Shown: positions 42,907 through 51,500 of the stretch, in pieces
How the letters are laid out: each line of letters begins with the position of its first letter
Numbering within the stretch: the first letter of the stretch is position 1
Assembly: GCA_023410875.1 (NCBI GenBank)
Contig: JAEYPH010000056.1
Location: forward strand, 1-64,000
Reading direction: 5' to 3'
DNA: 64,000 bases
Source: Bacillota bacterium
Lineage (GTDB): Bacteria > Bacillota > Clostridia > Christensenellales > UMGS416
Program-made: the position numbers and the translations under genes
The notes under the pieces: generated by a model
What the model was told of the DNA's origin: nothing
The model's database searches: none
Seen by the model: the letters and a program-made list of their open reading frames with translations, nothing else

Positions 42907-44235
42907 CTAACCGTCTGGCAAAAGGGCTGCCAGCGCGCTGCGGATTTTGTCCGTGTCCCCTTCATTCTCCCGGATGATCCGGCTGACGGCGTCGTAGCCC
43001 AGAGCCCCGATATAGGAAGTCGCGAAGGCATAGGAACGCTCCAACAGCTCGGCACACCGCTCACGGTCGGCCTCCAGCGGCTGGATGCACCTGGTGCGGA
43101 ACAGCGTGACCGCCCGCTCCAGCATGGCCAAGCTGTCCAGCAGGCTGTCGGCGATCAGCGGCAGGAAGGCGTTGAGCTCGAATTCGCCGTGGGCGGCGGC
43201 CATGGCGATGGCCGTGTCGTTGGCCATCACACGGATGGCGACCTGCGACACCATCTCCGCCAGCACGGGGTTCACCTTGCCGGGCATGATGGAGCTGCCG
43301 GCCTGCAAGGGGGCCAGGCGGATTTCTCCAAAGCCGCCATGGGGGCCGGAATTCATCAGCCGCAGATCGTTGGATATCTTCATCAGATTCACGGCCAGCG
43401 CCTTCAACAGGCCGGAGACCTCCACAAACACGTCGTTGTTCTGCGTGAGGTCCATCGGGTATTCCGCAGCGGCCAGGCCGTAGCCGGTCAGCTCCCGCAG
43501 CTCCTCGATGACGGCAAAGCGGTACTCCCGTTGGGCCGCGTGCGAGAGGCCCACGGCGGTGCCGCCGATGTTCACCTGGCGCAGCCGCTCCTCCACCTTG
43601 TACAGCCGCCAGCGGTCCCGGGCGATGGCTTGGGCATAAGCGCCGAACTCGCTGCCCAGCGTGATCGGCACCGCGTCCATAAGCTCGGTCCGCCCGAGCT
43701 TGGCGACGTCGCTGAAGGCAGCCTCCTTGTGCTGAAGCGCCTCCTGCAGTTTGGCGCACGCGTCGCTCAAACCCCGCAGCAGGCCGATGGCGGCGATGCG
43801 CAGCGCCGTGGGGTAGACGTCGTTGGTGGATTGCCCCCGGTTCACATCGTCCAACGGATGGATCACATCGTATTCGCCGGGGGGCTTGCCAACGATGTGC
43901 AGCGCGAGGTTGCACACGACCTCGTTGACATTCATGTGGGCGGAGGTGCCGGCGCCGCCCTGCAGCGCGTCCACGACAAACTGGTCGTCCGCCGCGCCGG
44001 ACAGCACCGCGTCGCAGGCCTGGGCGATGGCGCGGTACACGCCTTCCTTTCCAACACCCAGCTTCAGGTACGTCTGCGCCGCCGCTTTTTTCACCTGCGC
44101 CATGGCGTGGATCAGGCGCAGGTTGGTCCGCCTGCCGCCCAGCGCGAAGTTCTCCACCGCCCTGGCCGTGTGAATGCCATACAGCGTGTCATCCTCCAGC
44201 TGCATCTGGCCCAGCATGTCCTTCTCGGTGCGCAT
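42907..44235 (-). CDS. aspA: Aspartate ammonia-lyase (aspartase) in the hydrogenase maturation operon
   Basis: A 442-residue member of the fumarase/aspartase superfamily. It shows GGAGTSAHMNVNEVV, HPLDDVNRGQSTNDVYPTALR, TVGL-type LGRTELMDAVP and the superfamily signature GSSIMPGKVNP. The expected reaction is aspartate to fumarate and ammonia. It begins one base after the hydF stop. Aspartase genes recur in hyd maturation loci of Firmicutes; a role in supplying ammonia for the dithiomethylamine bridge of the H-cluster is an inference. Confidence 0.88.
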   Translation of the reverse strand: MRTEKDMLGQMQLEDDTLYGIHTARAVENFALGGRRTNLRLIHAMAQVKKAAAQTYLKLGVGKEGVYRAIAQACDAVLSGAADDQFVVDALQGGAGTSAHMNVNEVVCNLALHIVGKPPGEYDVIHPLDDVNRGQSTNDVYPTALRIAAIGLLRGLSDACAKLQEALQHKEAAFSDVAKLGRTELMDAVPITLGSEFGAYAQAIARDRWRLYKVEERLRQVNIGGTAVGLSHAAQREYRFAVIEELRELTGYGLAAAEYPMDLTQNNDVFVEVSGLLKALAVNLMKISNDLRLMNSGPHGGFGEIRLAPLQAGSSIMPGKVNPVLAEMVSQVAIRVMANDTAIAMAAAHGEFELNAFLPLIADSLLDSLAMLERAVTLFRTRCIQPLEADRERCAELLERSYAFATSYIGALGYDAVSRIIRENEGDTDKIRSALAALLPDG

Positions 44236-44236
44236 G

Positions 44237-45442
44237 TCAGCCCCCCAACCGCGCCTGCAGGTGCGGGAACACGGCGATGCTGCGTTTCAATATTCCCTGC
44301 ATGGCGGCGATGACGATGCCGTAGTTCGTGATGGGCACCCGCTGATCCAGCGCGCACTGCTGGCGGTATTTGACCTCCCGCTCATTGAGCATGCACCCGC
44401 CGCAGTGGATGATCAGTCTGTATTTCTCCAAGTCTTCGGGGAATTCGCTGCCGGAGGTGAACGCGAACTCCAACCGCTTGCCGGTGTGGCCCTTGATCCA
44501 CCGGGGAATTTTCACCGTGCCAATGTCGTCGCACTGGCGGTGGTGGGTGCACCCCTCGCAGATCAGCACGGCGTCGCCATCCTGCAGCGTGTCCAGCGCG
44601 GCAACGCCCTGTATCGCGGCGTCCAGCAATCCTTTGTAGCGCGCGAACAGGATGGAAAAGGACGTCAGTGGGATGTCCCTGGGCACATCGGCGGACACCT
44701 TGGCGAACACCTGGCTGTCGGTGATGACCAACCGGGGCTTCTTATGCAGGCCCTCCAGTGTCTCGCGCAGTTCGTGCTCCTTCACGACGATGGCGACGGC
44801 GTCGGATTCCAGGATGTCGCGTATCGTCTGCTGCTGCGGCAGGATCAGCCGGCCCTTGGGCGCCGCCTTGTCGATGGGCGTCACGAGCACCACGAAATCC
44901 GACGGGCCGATCAGGTCTCCGACGATCCTGTGCTTGGGCTCCCCGCTGGCAGCCAGCGCGGCGATCTTCTCCTTGAGCGGCCCGATGTTGACGCCGTCCC
45001 TGGCGCTGATATAAATCTCGCTGGCCTTGGCCGGCTGGGTCTCCGCCAGCAGGTCGCACTTGTTCCAGACCACGATGTGGGGGATGCCTTTGCTTTCAAA
45101 CAGGCGCAGCAGCTCCCGGTCTGCCTGGGTCTGCCCCAGCGCAGCGTCCACAACCAGCAGCGCGACATCGGCCTTGTTGAGCACCCGCTTGGCCTTGCGC
45201 ACGCGCAGCTCGCCCAGCGCGCCCTCGTCGTCGATGCCGGGGGTGTCGATGATCACGACCGGCCCCATGGGCAGAAGCTCCATGGATTTATACACCGGGT
45301 CGGTAGTCGTTCCCGGCACCTCGGACACGATGGCGATGTCCTGGCCGGTGATCGCGTTGATGACGCTGGACTTGCCGGCGTTGCGACGGCCGAAGATGCC
45401 GATGTGCACGCGGTTGGCGCTGGGAGTGTCATTGAGTCCCAT
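44237..45442 (-). CDS. hydF: [FeFe]-hydrogenase H-cluster maturation GTPase HydF
   Basis: A 401-residue scaffold protein on which the diiron subcluster is assembled before transfer to the hydrogenase. The N-terminal GTPase domain has GRRNAGKSSVINAI (G1), DTPGIDDEG (G3) and VWNKCDL (G4). The C-terminal FeS domain has the invariant CTHHRQCDD (in CEGCTHHRQ) and HCGGCM motifs. It lies between hydG and aspA on one transcript. Confidence 0.97.
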   Translation of the reverse strand: MGLNDTPSANRVHIGIFGRRNAGKSSVINAITGQDIAIVSEVPGTTTDPVYKSMELLPMGPVVIIDTPGIDDEGALGELRVRKAKRVLNKADVALLVVDAALGQTQADRELLRLFESKGIPHIVVWNKCDLLAETQPAKASEIYISARDGVNIGPLKEKIAALAASGEPKHRIVGDLIGPSDFVVLVTPIDKAAPKGRLILPQQQTIRDILESDAVAIVVKEHELRETLEGLHKKPRLVITDSQVFAKVSADVPRDIPLTSFSILFARYKGLLDAAIQGVAALDTLQDGDAVLICEGCTHHRQCDDIGTVKIPRWIKGHTGKRLEFAFTSGSEFPEDLEKYRLIIHCGGCMLNEREVKYRQQCALDQRVPITNYGIVIAAMQGILKRSIAVFPHLQARLGG

Positions 45443-45493
45443 TGAAACCTCCTGTTTCGGGCTATCGTGTTTTCAAGGCTTCGCCCTGAAACC

Positions 45494-46912
45494 CTAAAGG
45501 CGAAAGTCCCGGTTGCCGGCTTGGATACGCGCAAGGTTGTCACGGACGATCTCCCTGACCTTTTCCTTGGGTATGTTGCCGATCTCGGCATCGATCAGTG
45601 CCTCGCCGATGGCCCGGGTATCGGTGCGGGCGTAGTCCATCAGGTATTCCTTGAGCGTCATTAAGGCGTTGGGATGGCAGCAGTTCTGTATCTGCCCGCT
45701 CTTTATAAGGCTCATGAAGCGGTCCCCGGTTCTGCCTTCGCGGTAGCACGCGGTGCAGAAGCTCGGGATGTGCCCCAGTTCCATCAACCACCGCACGACT
45801 TCGTCCAGCGTTCGCCGGTCGCTTACGTCGAACTGCTCGGACTTGGCGTCCTCGGGCTCTGGCTCAACATACCCGCCCACGCTGGTGCGGGATGCACCGC
45901 TGATCTGGGAGACGCCCAGGTGCAGCGCACGTTCCCGGCAGGCCTGGCTCTCTCGGGTGGATACGATCATGCCGGTATAGGGCACGGCGATGCGGATGCA
46001 CGCGACGATCTTGGCAAAGGTGTCGTCGTCGATGCCATTGTCGAACACGGTGGGGTCGATGTCGTCGGCGCGCCGGATGCGGGGAACGCTGATCGTGTGC
46101 GGCCCCACGCCGTGGGCCGCCTCCAGGTGCTCGGCGTGCATCAGCAGCGCGGCGAACTCATAACGGTACCGCTCCAGGCCGAACAGCACGCCCAGTCCCA
46201 CGTCGTCGATGCCGCCCTGCATGGCTCGATCCATGGCCTCGGTGTGGTAGGCGTAGTCGTGCTTGGGGCCGGTCGGGTGCAGGCGCTCGTAGCTCTCTTT
46301 GTGATAGGTCTCCTGAAAGAGGATGTAGGTGCCGATGCCGGCGTCCCGGAGCTTACGGTAATTCTCCACGGACGTGGCGGCGATGTTGACGTTGACCCTT
46401 CGGATGGAGCCGTTGCGGTGCTGGACGCCGTAGATCGTGCCGATGCTTTCCAGGATGTAGTCGATGGGATTCATTACAGGGTCCTCGCCGGCCTCGATGG
46501 CCAGGCGCTTGTGCCCCATGTCCTGCAGCGCCGTGACCTCCCGGGCGATCTCCGCCTGGGTCAGCTTCTTGCGGGCGATGTGCTTGTTCTTGAGGTGATA
46601 GGGGCAATACACGCAGCCGTTGACGCAGTAGTTGGACAGATAAAGCGGCGCGAACAGCACGATGCGGTTGCCGTAGAAATCCAGCTTGATCTGCCGAGCC
46701 AGTTCTTCGATCTCCCGGCTCTTCTCCGGGATGCCGCAATCCAGCAGCACGGCGGCTTCCCTGTGGGTCAGCCCCTGGCGCAGCCGGGCCTTCGCGAGGA
46801 TCGCATCAATGAGCTTTTCATTGTGCCTGTTCGCCTGGGCATAGGTGAGCGTGTCCAGCACTTCTTCATGGGAGATGAACTCCTCTGCTTGTAAGGACTT
46901 GGGGTTATACAT
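45494..46912 (-). CDS. hydG: [FeFe]-hydrogenase maturation radical SAM enzyme HydG
   Basis: A 472-residue tyrosine lyase that makes the CO and CN ligands of the H-cluster from tyrosine. The SAM cluster motif is CVNGCVYC (Cys96, Cys100, Cys103). The C-terminal extension specific to HydG has CTACYREGRTGDRFM followed by the third cysteine at QNCCHPNA, for the second FeS cluster. The start has GGAAGG at six bases. It is flanked by hydE and hydF. Confidence 0.97.
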   Translation of the reverse strand: MYNPKSLQAEEFISHEEVLDTLTYAQANRHNEKLIDAILAKARLRQGLTHREAAVLLDCGIPEKSREIEELARQIKLDFYGNRIVLFAPLYLSNYCVNGCVYCPYHLKNKHIARKKLTQAEIAREVTALQDMGHKRLAIEAGEDPVMNPIDYILESIGTIYGVQHRNGSIRRVNVNIAATSVENYRKLRDAGIGTYILFQETYHKESYERLHPTGPKHDYAYHTEAMDRAMQGGIDDVGLGVLFGLERYRYEFAALLMHAEHLEAAHGVGPHTISVPRIRRADDIDPTVFDNGIDDDTFAKIVACIRIAVPYTGMIVSTRESQACRERALHLGVSQISGASRTSVGGYVEPEPEDAKSEQFDVSDRRTLDEVVRWLMELGHIPSFCTACYREGRTGDRFMSLIKSGQIQNCCHPNALMTLKEYLMDYARTDTRAIGEALIDAEIGNIPKEKVREIVRDNLARIQAGNRDFRL

Positions 46913-46968
46913 GGCGTTCCTTCCTTTCGGGTCAGACATACTTCCCCGTTAGTCGGTGGATGTTGCTG

Positions 46969-48021
46969 CTATATTGACCTGTGATCGCCTCGGGAGACGA
47001 CCATTTGATACCCGATGCGCTCCATGCGGCCTTCCATGCAGCGGCGGCACTCCGCCGCCTCGTCGCCGGTGCAGATCTTGTTGTCGTAGAGCATGTATTT
47101 CTTTCGCACGCCCACCGGCGAAAGGTTGGGCATCACGACGTTGGCGCCGGCCAGTATGGCCTGCTCCCGCCCCAGCGGGTGTATCGTACCCAGCGCCGTC
47201 GTGGCAGGCAGCAGCACACCGGGCAGCATCAGCCGCAGGATGCCCAGCAAGAACAGCGTGAGCTCCAGCGAACCGGCGGGCTGCGCGGCGAAGGGCGTCT
47301 GCCTGTGGGGGATGAAGGGGCCGATGCCGACCATGTGCGGCTGCAGCTCCCCGATGAACAGCAGATCCTCCGCCAGACATTCGTTGGTCTGGCGGGGCGA
47401 GCCGACCATAAACCCGCAGCCCACCTGATAGCCCAGCTCCTTGAGGTCATACAGACAACGCTTGCGGTTGTCCAGCGACAGCTCCGGCGGGTGCAGCCTG
47501 GCATAATGCTCGCCGTTGGCAGTCTCGTGGCGCAGCAAGTACCGATCTGCGCCAGCCTGGCGGTAGGCAAGATAGCTTTCGCGGCTTTTCTCGCCGATGG
47601 ACAGCGTCACGGCGCAGTCGGGGTAGTTTTGCTTGATTGCGCCCACGATGTCCACGATTCTGTCGTCGGTAAAGAACGGGTCCTCCCCGCCCTGCAGCAC
47701 GAAGGTGCGAAAGCCCAGCCCGTGGCCGCTGGAGCAGCATTCCAGTATCTGCTCCTTGGTCAGGCGGTATCGCTGGGCGTCGCGGTTGCTCCTGCGGATG
47801 CCGCAATAATAACAGTCGTTCTTGCAATGATTGGTAAACTCGATGAGGCCGCGCATGTAGACGTCATGGCCATACACGCGATGCCGGACCGCCCGCGCGC
47901 GCTCGCACAGATATTCCGCCGCCTCGGGCGTACGGTCTGCCAGCAGTGCCAGATAACCGGCGCGGTCCAGGCCCCGGCTCGCTTCCAGGCGGTCGATCAG
48001 CGCTTTGGTCTCAGGCTTCAT
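46969..48021 (-). CDS. hydE: [FeFe]-hydrogenase maturation radical SAM enzyme HydE
   Basis: A 350-residue radical SAM protein that converts the HydG product toward the diiron precursor. The SAM cluster motif is CKNDCYYC (Cys66, Cys70, Cys73) in GLIEFTNHCKNDCYYCGIRRSN. Further blocks are FVLQGGEDPFFTD, LSIGEKS, LLRHETANGEHYARLHP and GFMVGSPRQTNE. The start at 48021 follows GGGAG and overlaps the TM1266-type gene by 11 bases; the longer upstream frame is that gene read out of frame. Confidence 0.97.
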   Translation of the reverse strand: MKPETKALIDRLEASRGLDRAGYLALLADRTPEAAEYLCERARAVRHRVYGHDVYMRGLIEFTNHCKNDCYYCGIRRSNRDAQRYRLTKEQILECCSSGHGLGFRTFVLQGGEDPFFTDDRIVDIVGAIKQNYPDCAVTLSIGEKSRESYLAYRQAGADRYLLRHETANGEHYARLHPPELSLDNRKRCLYDLKELGYQVGCGFMVGSPRQTNECLAEDLLFIGELQPHMVGIGPFIPHRQTPFAAQPAGSLELTLFLLGILRLMLPGVLLPATTALGTIHPLGREQAILAGANVVMPNLSPVGVRKKYMLYDNKICTGDEAAECRRCMEGRMERIGYQMVVSRGDHRSI

Positions 48022-48274
48022 TCTTCGCTCCCACATTTGAATAGGCTGTTTTAACGGCGATGCCGGGCAGCTTGCCGATCTTGCCGGACAGTGCGCTGAT
48101 GGCGTCCTGCGGCGCGTCCACAGCCACGCTGATGATGGACACGCCCTTTTCCCGGTAGGGGATGCCCATGCGGCCGATGATGTACGCCGCATAGGTATGC
48201 AGAAGCGCGTTGAGTTTCTCCACGGAGTCGGGGTTTTCCACGATGATGGCGATGACGGCCACTCTGGTATCCAT
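48011..48274 (-). CDS. TM1266-family iron-only hydrogenase system putative regulator
   Basis: An 87-residue ACT-like small protein, VAVIAIIVENPDSVEKLNALLHTYAAYIIGRMGIPYR then ISVAVDAPQDAISALSGKIGKLPGI. This family is found with [FeFe]-hydrogenase maturation genes and resembles the C-terminal ligand domain of NikR without a DNA-binding part. It is the first gene of the maturation operon, with GGAGG at seven bases, just after the leader terminator. Confidence 0.92.
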   Translation of the reverse strand: MDTRVAVIAIIVENPDSVEKLNALLHTYAAYIIGRMGIPYREKGVSIISVAVDAPQDAISALSGKIGKLPGIAVKTAYSNVGAKNEA

Positions 48275-48288
48275 GTGACAACCTCCCT

Positions 48289-48325
48289 AAAAAAAACAAA
48301 AAAAATGCGCTTTAGAAAAGCGCAT
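48289..48325 (-). terminator. Terminator in the hyd operon leader
   Basis: On the minus strand a nine-base-pair hairpin (ATGCGCTTT/AAAGCGCAT, loop TCT) is followed by a run of T broken once by G. It stands just upstream of the ribosome binding site of the first hyd gene and 110-140 bases after the promoter, so it can only act on the operon's own leader. Confidence 0.85.
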
Positions 48326-48432
48326 GCATCGACTGATAATCGCGATTGCCGTGCCTTTCACTCAGAACGAATCTTCGTGTCAGTATGATGATCCAATCAC
48401 TTTGTTGAAAGAGGATTCTCGCAACTAAGTTT
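48326..48432 (-). promoter_or_regulatory. Leader RNA of the hyd maturation operon, possible attenuator
   Basis: About 107 bases of non-coding leader lie between the promoter and the terminator. By eye it contains short self-complementary parts (ACGAA/TTCGT and AATCGCGATT) and a possible long-range pair (TATCAGT with ACTGACA). It does not match the conserved cores of riboswitch classes I know (TPP, SAM, glycine, cobalamin, c-di-GMP, NiCo). Conditional read-through is inferred from layout alone. Confidence 0.55.
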
Positions 48433-48438
48433 GATAAA

Positions 48439-48466
48439 ATTATAACACACTCCGGAAAAATGTCAA
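48439..48466 (-). promoter_or_regulatory. Promoter of the hyd maturation operon
   Basis: TTGACA (48461-48466), 16 bases, TATAAT (48439-48444) on the minus strand: both hexamers are consensus. The transcription start would be near 48432. Confidence 0.85.
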
Positions 48467-48473
48467 GGAGCAA

Positions 48474-48508
48474 GGAGAAGACTCCGCCTGACCAGCGGAG
48501 CCTTCTCC
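48474..48508 (-). terminator. Hairpin after the Calx-beta surface protein gene
   Basis: Arms GGAGAAGACTCCGC and GCGGAGCCTTCTCC form a long stem with one mismatch and a seven-base loop. It lies just past the stop codon at 48519. The tail has no strong T-run, so efficiency is uncertain. Confidence 0.6.
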
Positions 48509-48518
48509 ACCGAACACA

Positions 48519-51500
48519 TTATCTATGCTGTTTTCTGCTCTTCCTCGCAAGGAAGAAGACCAGGGCCGCCAGCGCCAGGATGCCGGTGATCAGCACCAAC
48601 CATATCCACCCCGACATGCCCTTGGGCACGATCTCCATCGGCGTAAAGACAGAGAAGTGGCTGGTCGTGAACGTCAGTATGCGCGTGGCGGGGTCGTACT
48701 GCGAGGTGAGCACCTCTGTTGCTCCGGTTTCCCTGTCGATGTAGCACATCCTCAGACGATCGGGATTGCGTATCTTCGCGGCTTCCTCCTCGCTCAGTTG
48801 CACCGAGATGACCATCGGCCGGTCAAAGCGCGTCAGCTTCTGCTGTGTTCCGTCCGCCTGGGTCAGGATCAGTTCAAAGCTATAGGAGTTAGCGATCTGT
48901 TCTCCGTCCCCATCGTCTATAGCAAAGTTGGATACTTGCTCATCCACGGTTTTGCTGATCAGGGAGAGCGTGCTGGCGCCCGTCCCCTGCGGTTGCTGCA
49001 GAACGTCGGCGGGAATCTGGAAGCCCACGCCGTTCATTTGCACCTCCAGGCTCATTCCGGCGTTGGCAGCGGATGCCACCGCAGATGCGGGCAGATCCAG
49101 CTTCACGCCTTGAGAATCATCTTCCGTCCTGATTTCCGGCAGCTTCAGCGTGCCGCCGTTCCCCTGGCCACTTTGCACGGCCTCCTCGATGGCCGTGTTG
49201 ATCTGCTGATCATCGACCGTGGCCACCGTCAGAATGGTGTCGGAGCCGTCCACCGTTTCCGTCTGCAGGCGAACCGCAGAATCCGGCACCACCACGACCA
49301 CTCCAGTGCCGCTGGGCGTTGCCGTCGGTGCGGTTGCAGGTGTCGCCGTGGGTGTGGCCGCCGGTGTTGCCGTGGGCGTCGCTGTAGGCGTGGCTGTCGG
49401 CGTCGCCGTTGGTGTTACCGTAGGCGTGGTCGTGGGCGTGGCTGTCGCCGTGGGCCTGGCCGTCGGCGTCCGCGTGGGCGTGGCTGTCGCCGTGGGCCTG
49501 GCCGTCGGCGTCCGTGTGGGCGTGGCCGTCGCCGTGGGCCTGGCCGTCGGCGTCCGTGTGGGCGTGGCCGTCGCCGTGGGCGTGGCCGTCGGCGTCCGTG
49601 TGGGCGTGGCTGTCGGTGCAACTGCGTCATCGTCCTCAATGGTCACAGACACCTGAGCCGTACTCACCGCGGCGCCCGCCGCGCTGAGCACCTTGGCACT
49701 GAAGCTCTCCGTGGGCTCATGGATGCTGTCGTCCAGAATCGGGATGCTGGCCTCTGCGGCCTGCCGGCCCGCCGCAATCGTCACTGCCCCGGCGCCCCCG
49801 GTGAAATCCGAACCGGAAGCGGCGGTGCCATTTTGTGTGCGATAGTGTACTTCAACGTCGTAAGCCGCCTTACCCGACAGCCGAATGGCCAAGATAACGA
49901 CATCGTCGTCCTCGGACACGCGCAACGTTGTCTGAGCAAATGCGACGGTCGGCACGGCTTCGCTGTCCATAATCAGCGCCATGGCACGGTCCGTGCCCAA
50001 CGCAGCGCCATTGGGGCTGGTCAGCACAAGGCCGAACGTTTCCACACCCTCACGGATATCGTCATCCCTGAGGGGGATGCGAATGGCGCCGGTGCGGCTG
50101 CCCGCCGGTATGACCAGCGTGCCTGTCTGCGCAGCGAAATCGCTGCCCTGCTGCGCCGTGCCGGCCTCCGTGCTGTAATGCACCGTGACTTCTTTGCCGG
50201 ACAGCGCCGACAGCGAGACTACGAACTCGGCCTGGGCATCCGTCTCTTGAACGTTGACGCTGGTGGCGTCCAGCCCTACATTCGGCTGCGGGTCGTCGTC
50301 CTGTATCGTGACCGTGGCGTTCGCCGCGCCCAGCGCCGCGCCGGAAGGGCCGGATAGCGCGACAGCGAAGGAGCGGTTTGCTTGATTGAGGGCGTTATCC
50401 ATGAGGGGAATGGAGATTGTGGCGGTAAGGCTGCCGGCGGGAACGGTGACGGCGCCGGCACTGGCCGTATAGTCGGTCCCCGCGACGGCTGTTGCATCCA
50501 CGGTCTCGTACTGCACGGCGGCGTCTGCCGACGAGAGGCCGGACAGCCGTACCGTGACTGTGGCAGTGCCGGCACTCTCCTGAGCCGACACTGTAGTGCT
50601 CTGCACACCGATGGTGGGCAGCGGCTCGTCCTCCTGCAGCGTCACCGTGACCGATGCGCGCCCAAGAGTGGCGCCATGGGGGTCGGACAGCGAGACCGTG
50701 AAGCTTTCGTCTCCCTCATACACTTCGTCGTCGCTCAGATCGATGCGCAGCTCCGCTGTGATGCTCCCCGCCGGAATCGTCACCACGCTGCTCCGGGCGG
50801 CATAATCAGACCCGGCCAGGGCAGTGCCATCGCCGGTGGTTGCCTGCAGCGTTACATCGGTGCTGGAAGGTCCCGACAGAGACAACGTGATCGCCGCTTG
50901 GGCTGCGTCTTCCGAGACAGCAACGGCGGCAGCGGCAAATTCCGCCACGGGCACGGACTCATTGTCGAGCAGCGTAACCGTGGCCACGCCGGCGCCCAGC
51001 ACAGCCCCGGTGGGGCTGGACAGCGTCACCCGGAAGGTCTCGTTGCCCTCATAGACGTCATCCCCGCGCAGCGGAACGGTAAAGCTCGCCGATGTGGCAA
51101 GCGCCGGGATCGTCACCGTGCCCGAGGAAGCCACATAATCCTGCCCCGCCGCGGCCGTGCCGCCGCCGGTGGCATACTGCACCGTGATGTCGCTGGCCGA
51201 CCACCCGGACAGTGTGAGTGTGAACGTCACCTCATCATCGTCCTCGTCCGCGTCCAGCGCCGCGGGGGCAAAGCCCAGCACGGGAGCCGTCTCATCATCG
51301 GTGATCTCCACCGACGCGATGTCCACGCCCAGCGTAGCCCCGGCCGCCCCGGACAGCGTCACCGTGAAGGCTTCTGCGCTCTCATACACCGCGTCGTCCG
51401 TCAGGCCAATGTCGATGGTCGCTTCTGTGCTGCCTGCGGCGATGGTCACCGTGCCCGTAGCGGAGGTGTAATCTTCACCGCCAAGGGCCGTGCCGTTGGA

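Noticed and set aside
41774..42910. A 378-residue open frame opposite the ROK gene
   Set aside because: Shadow of the ROK protein; no ribosome binding site or domain pattern.
49320..49620. CRISPR-like array
   Set aside because: The repeats are contiguous 42-base units without spacers and code for a Thr/Pro stalk in frame.
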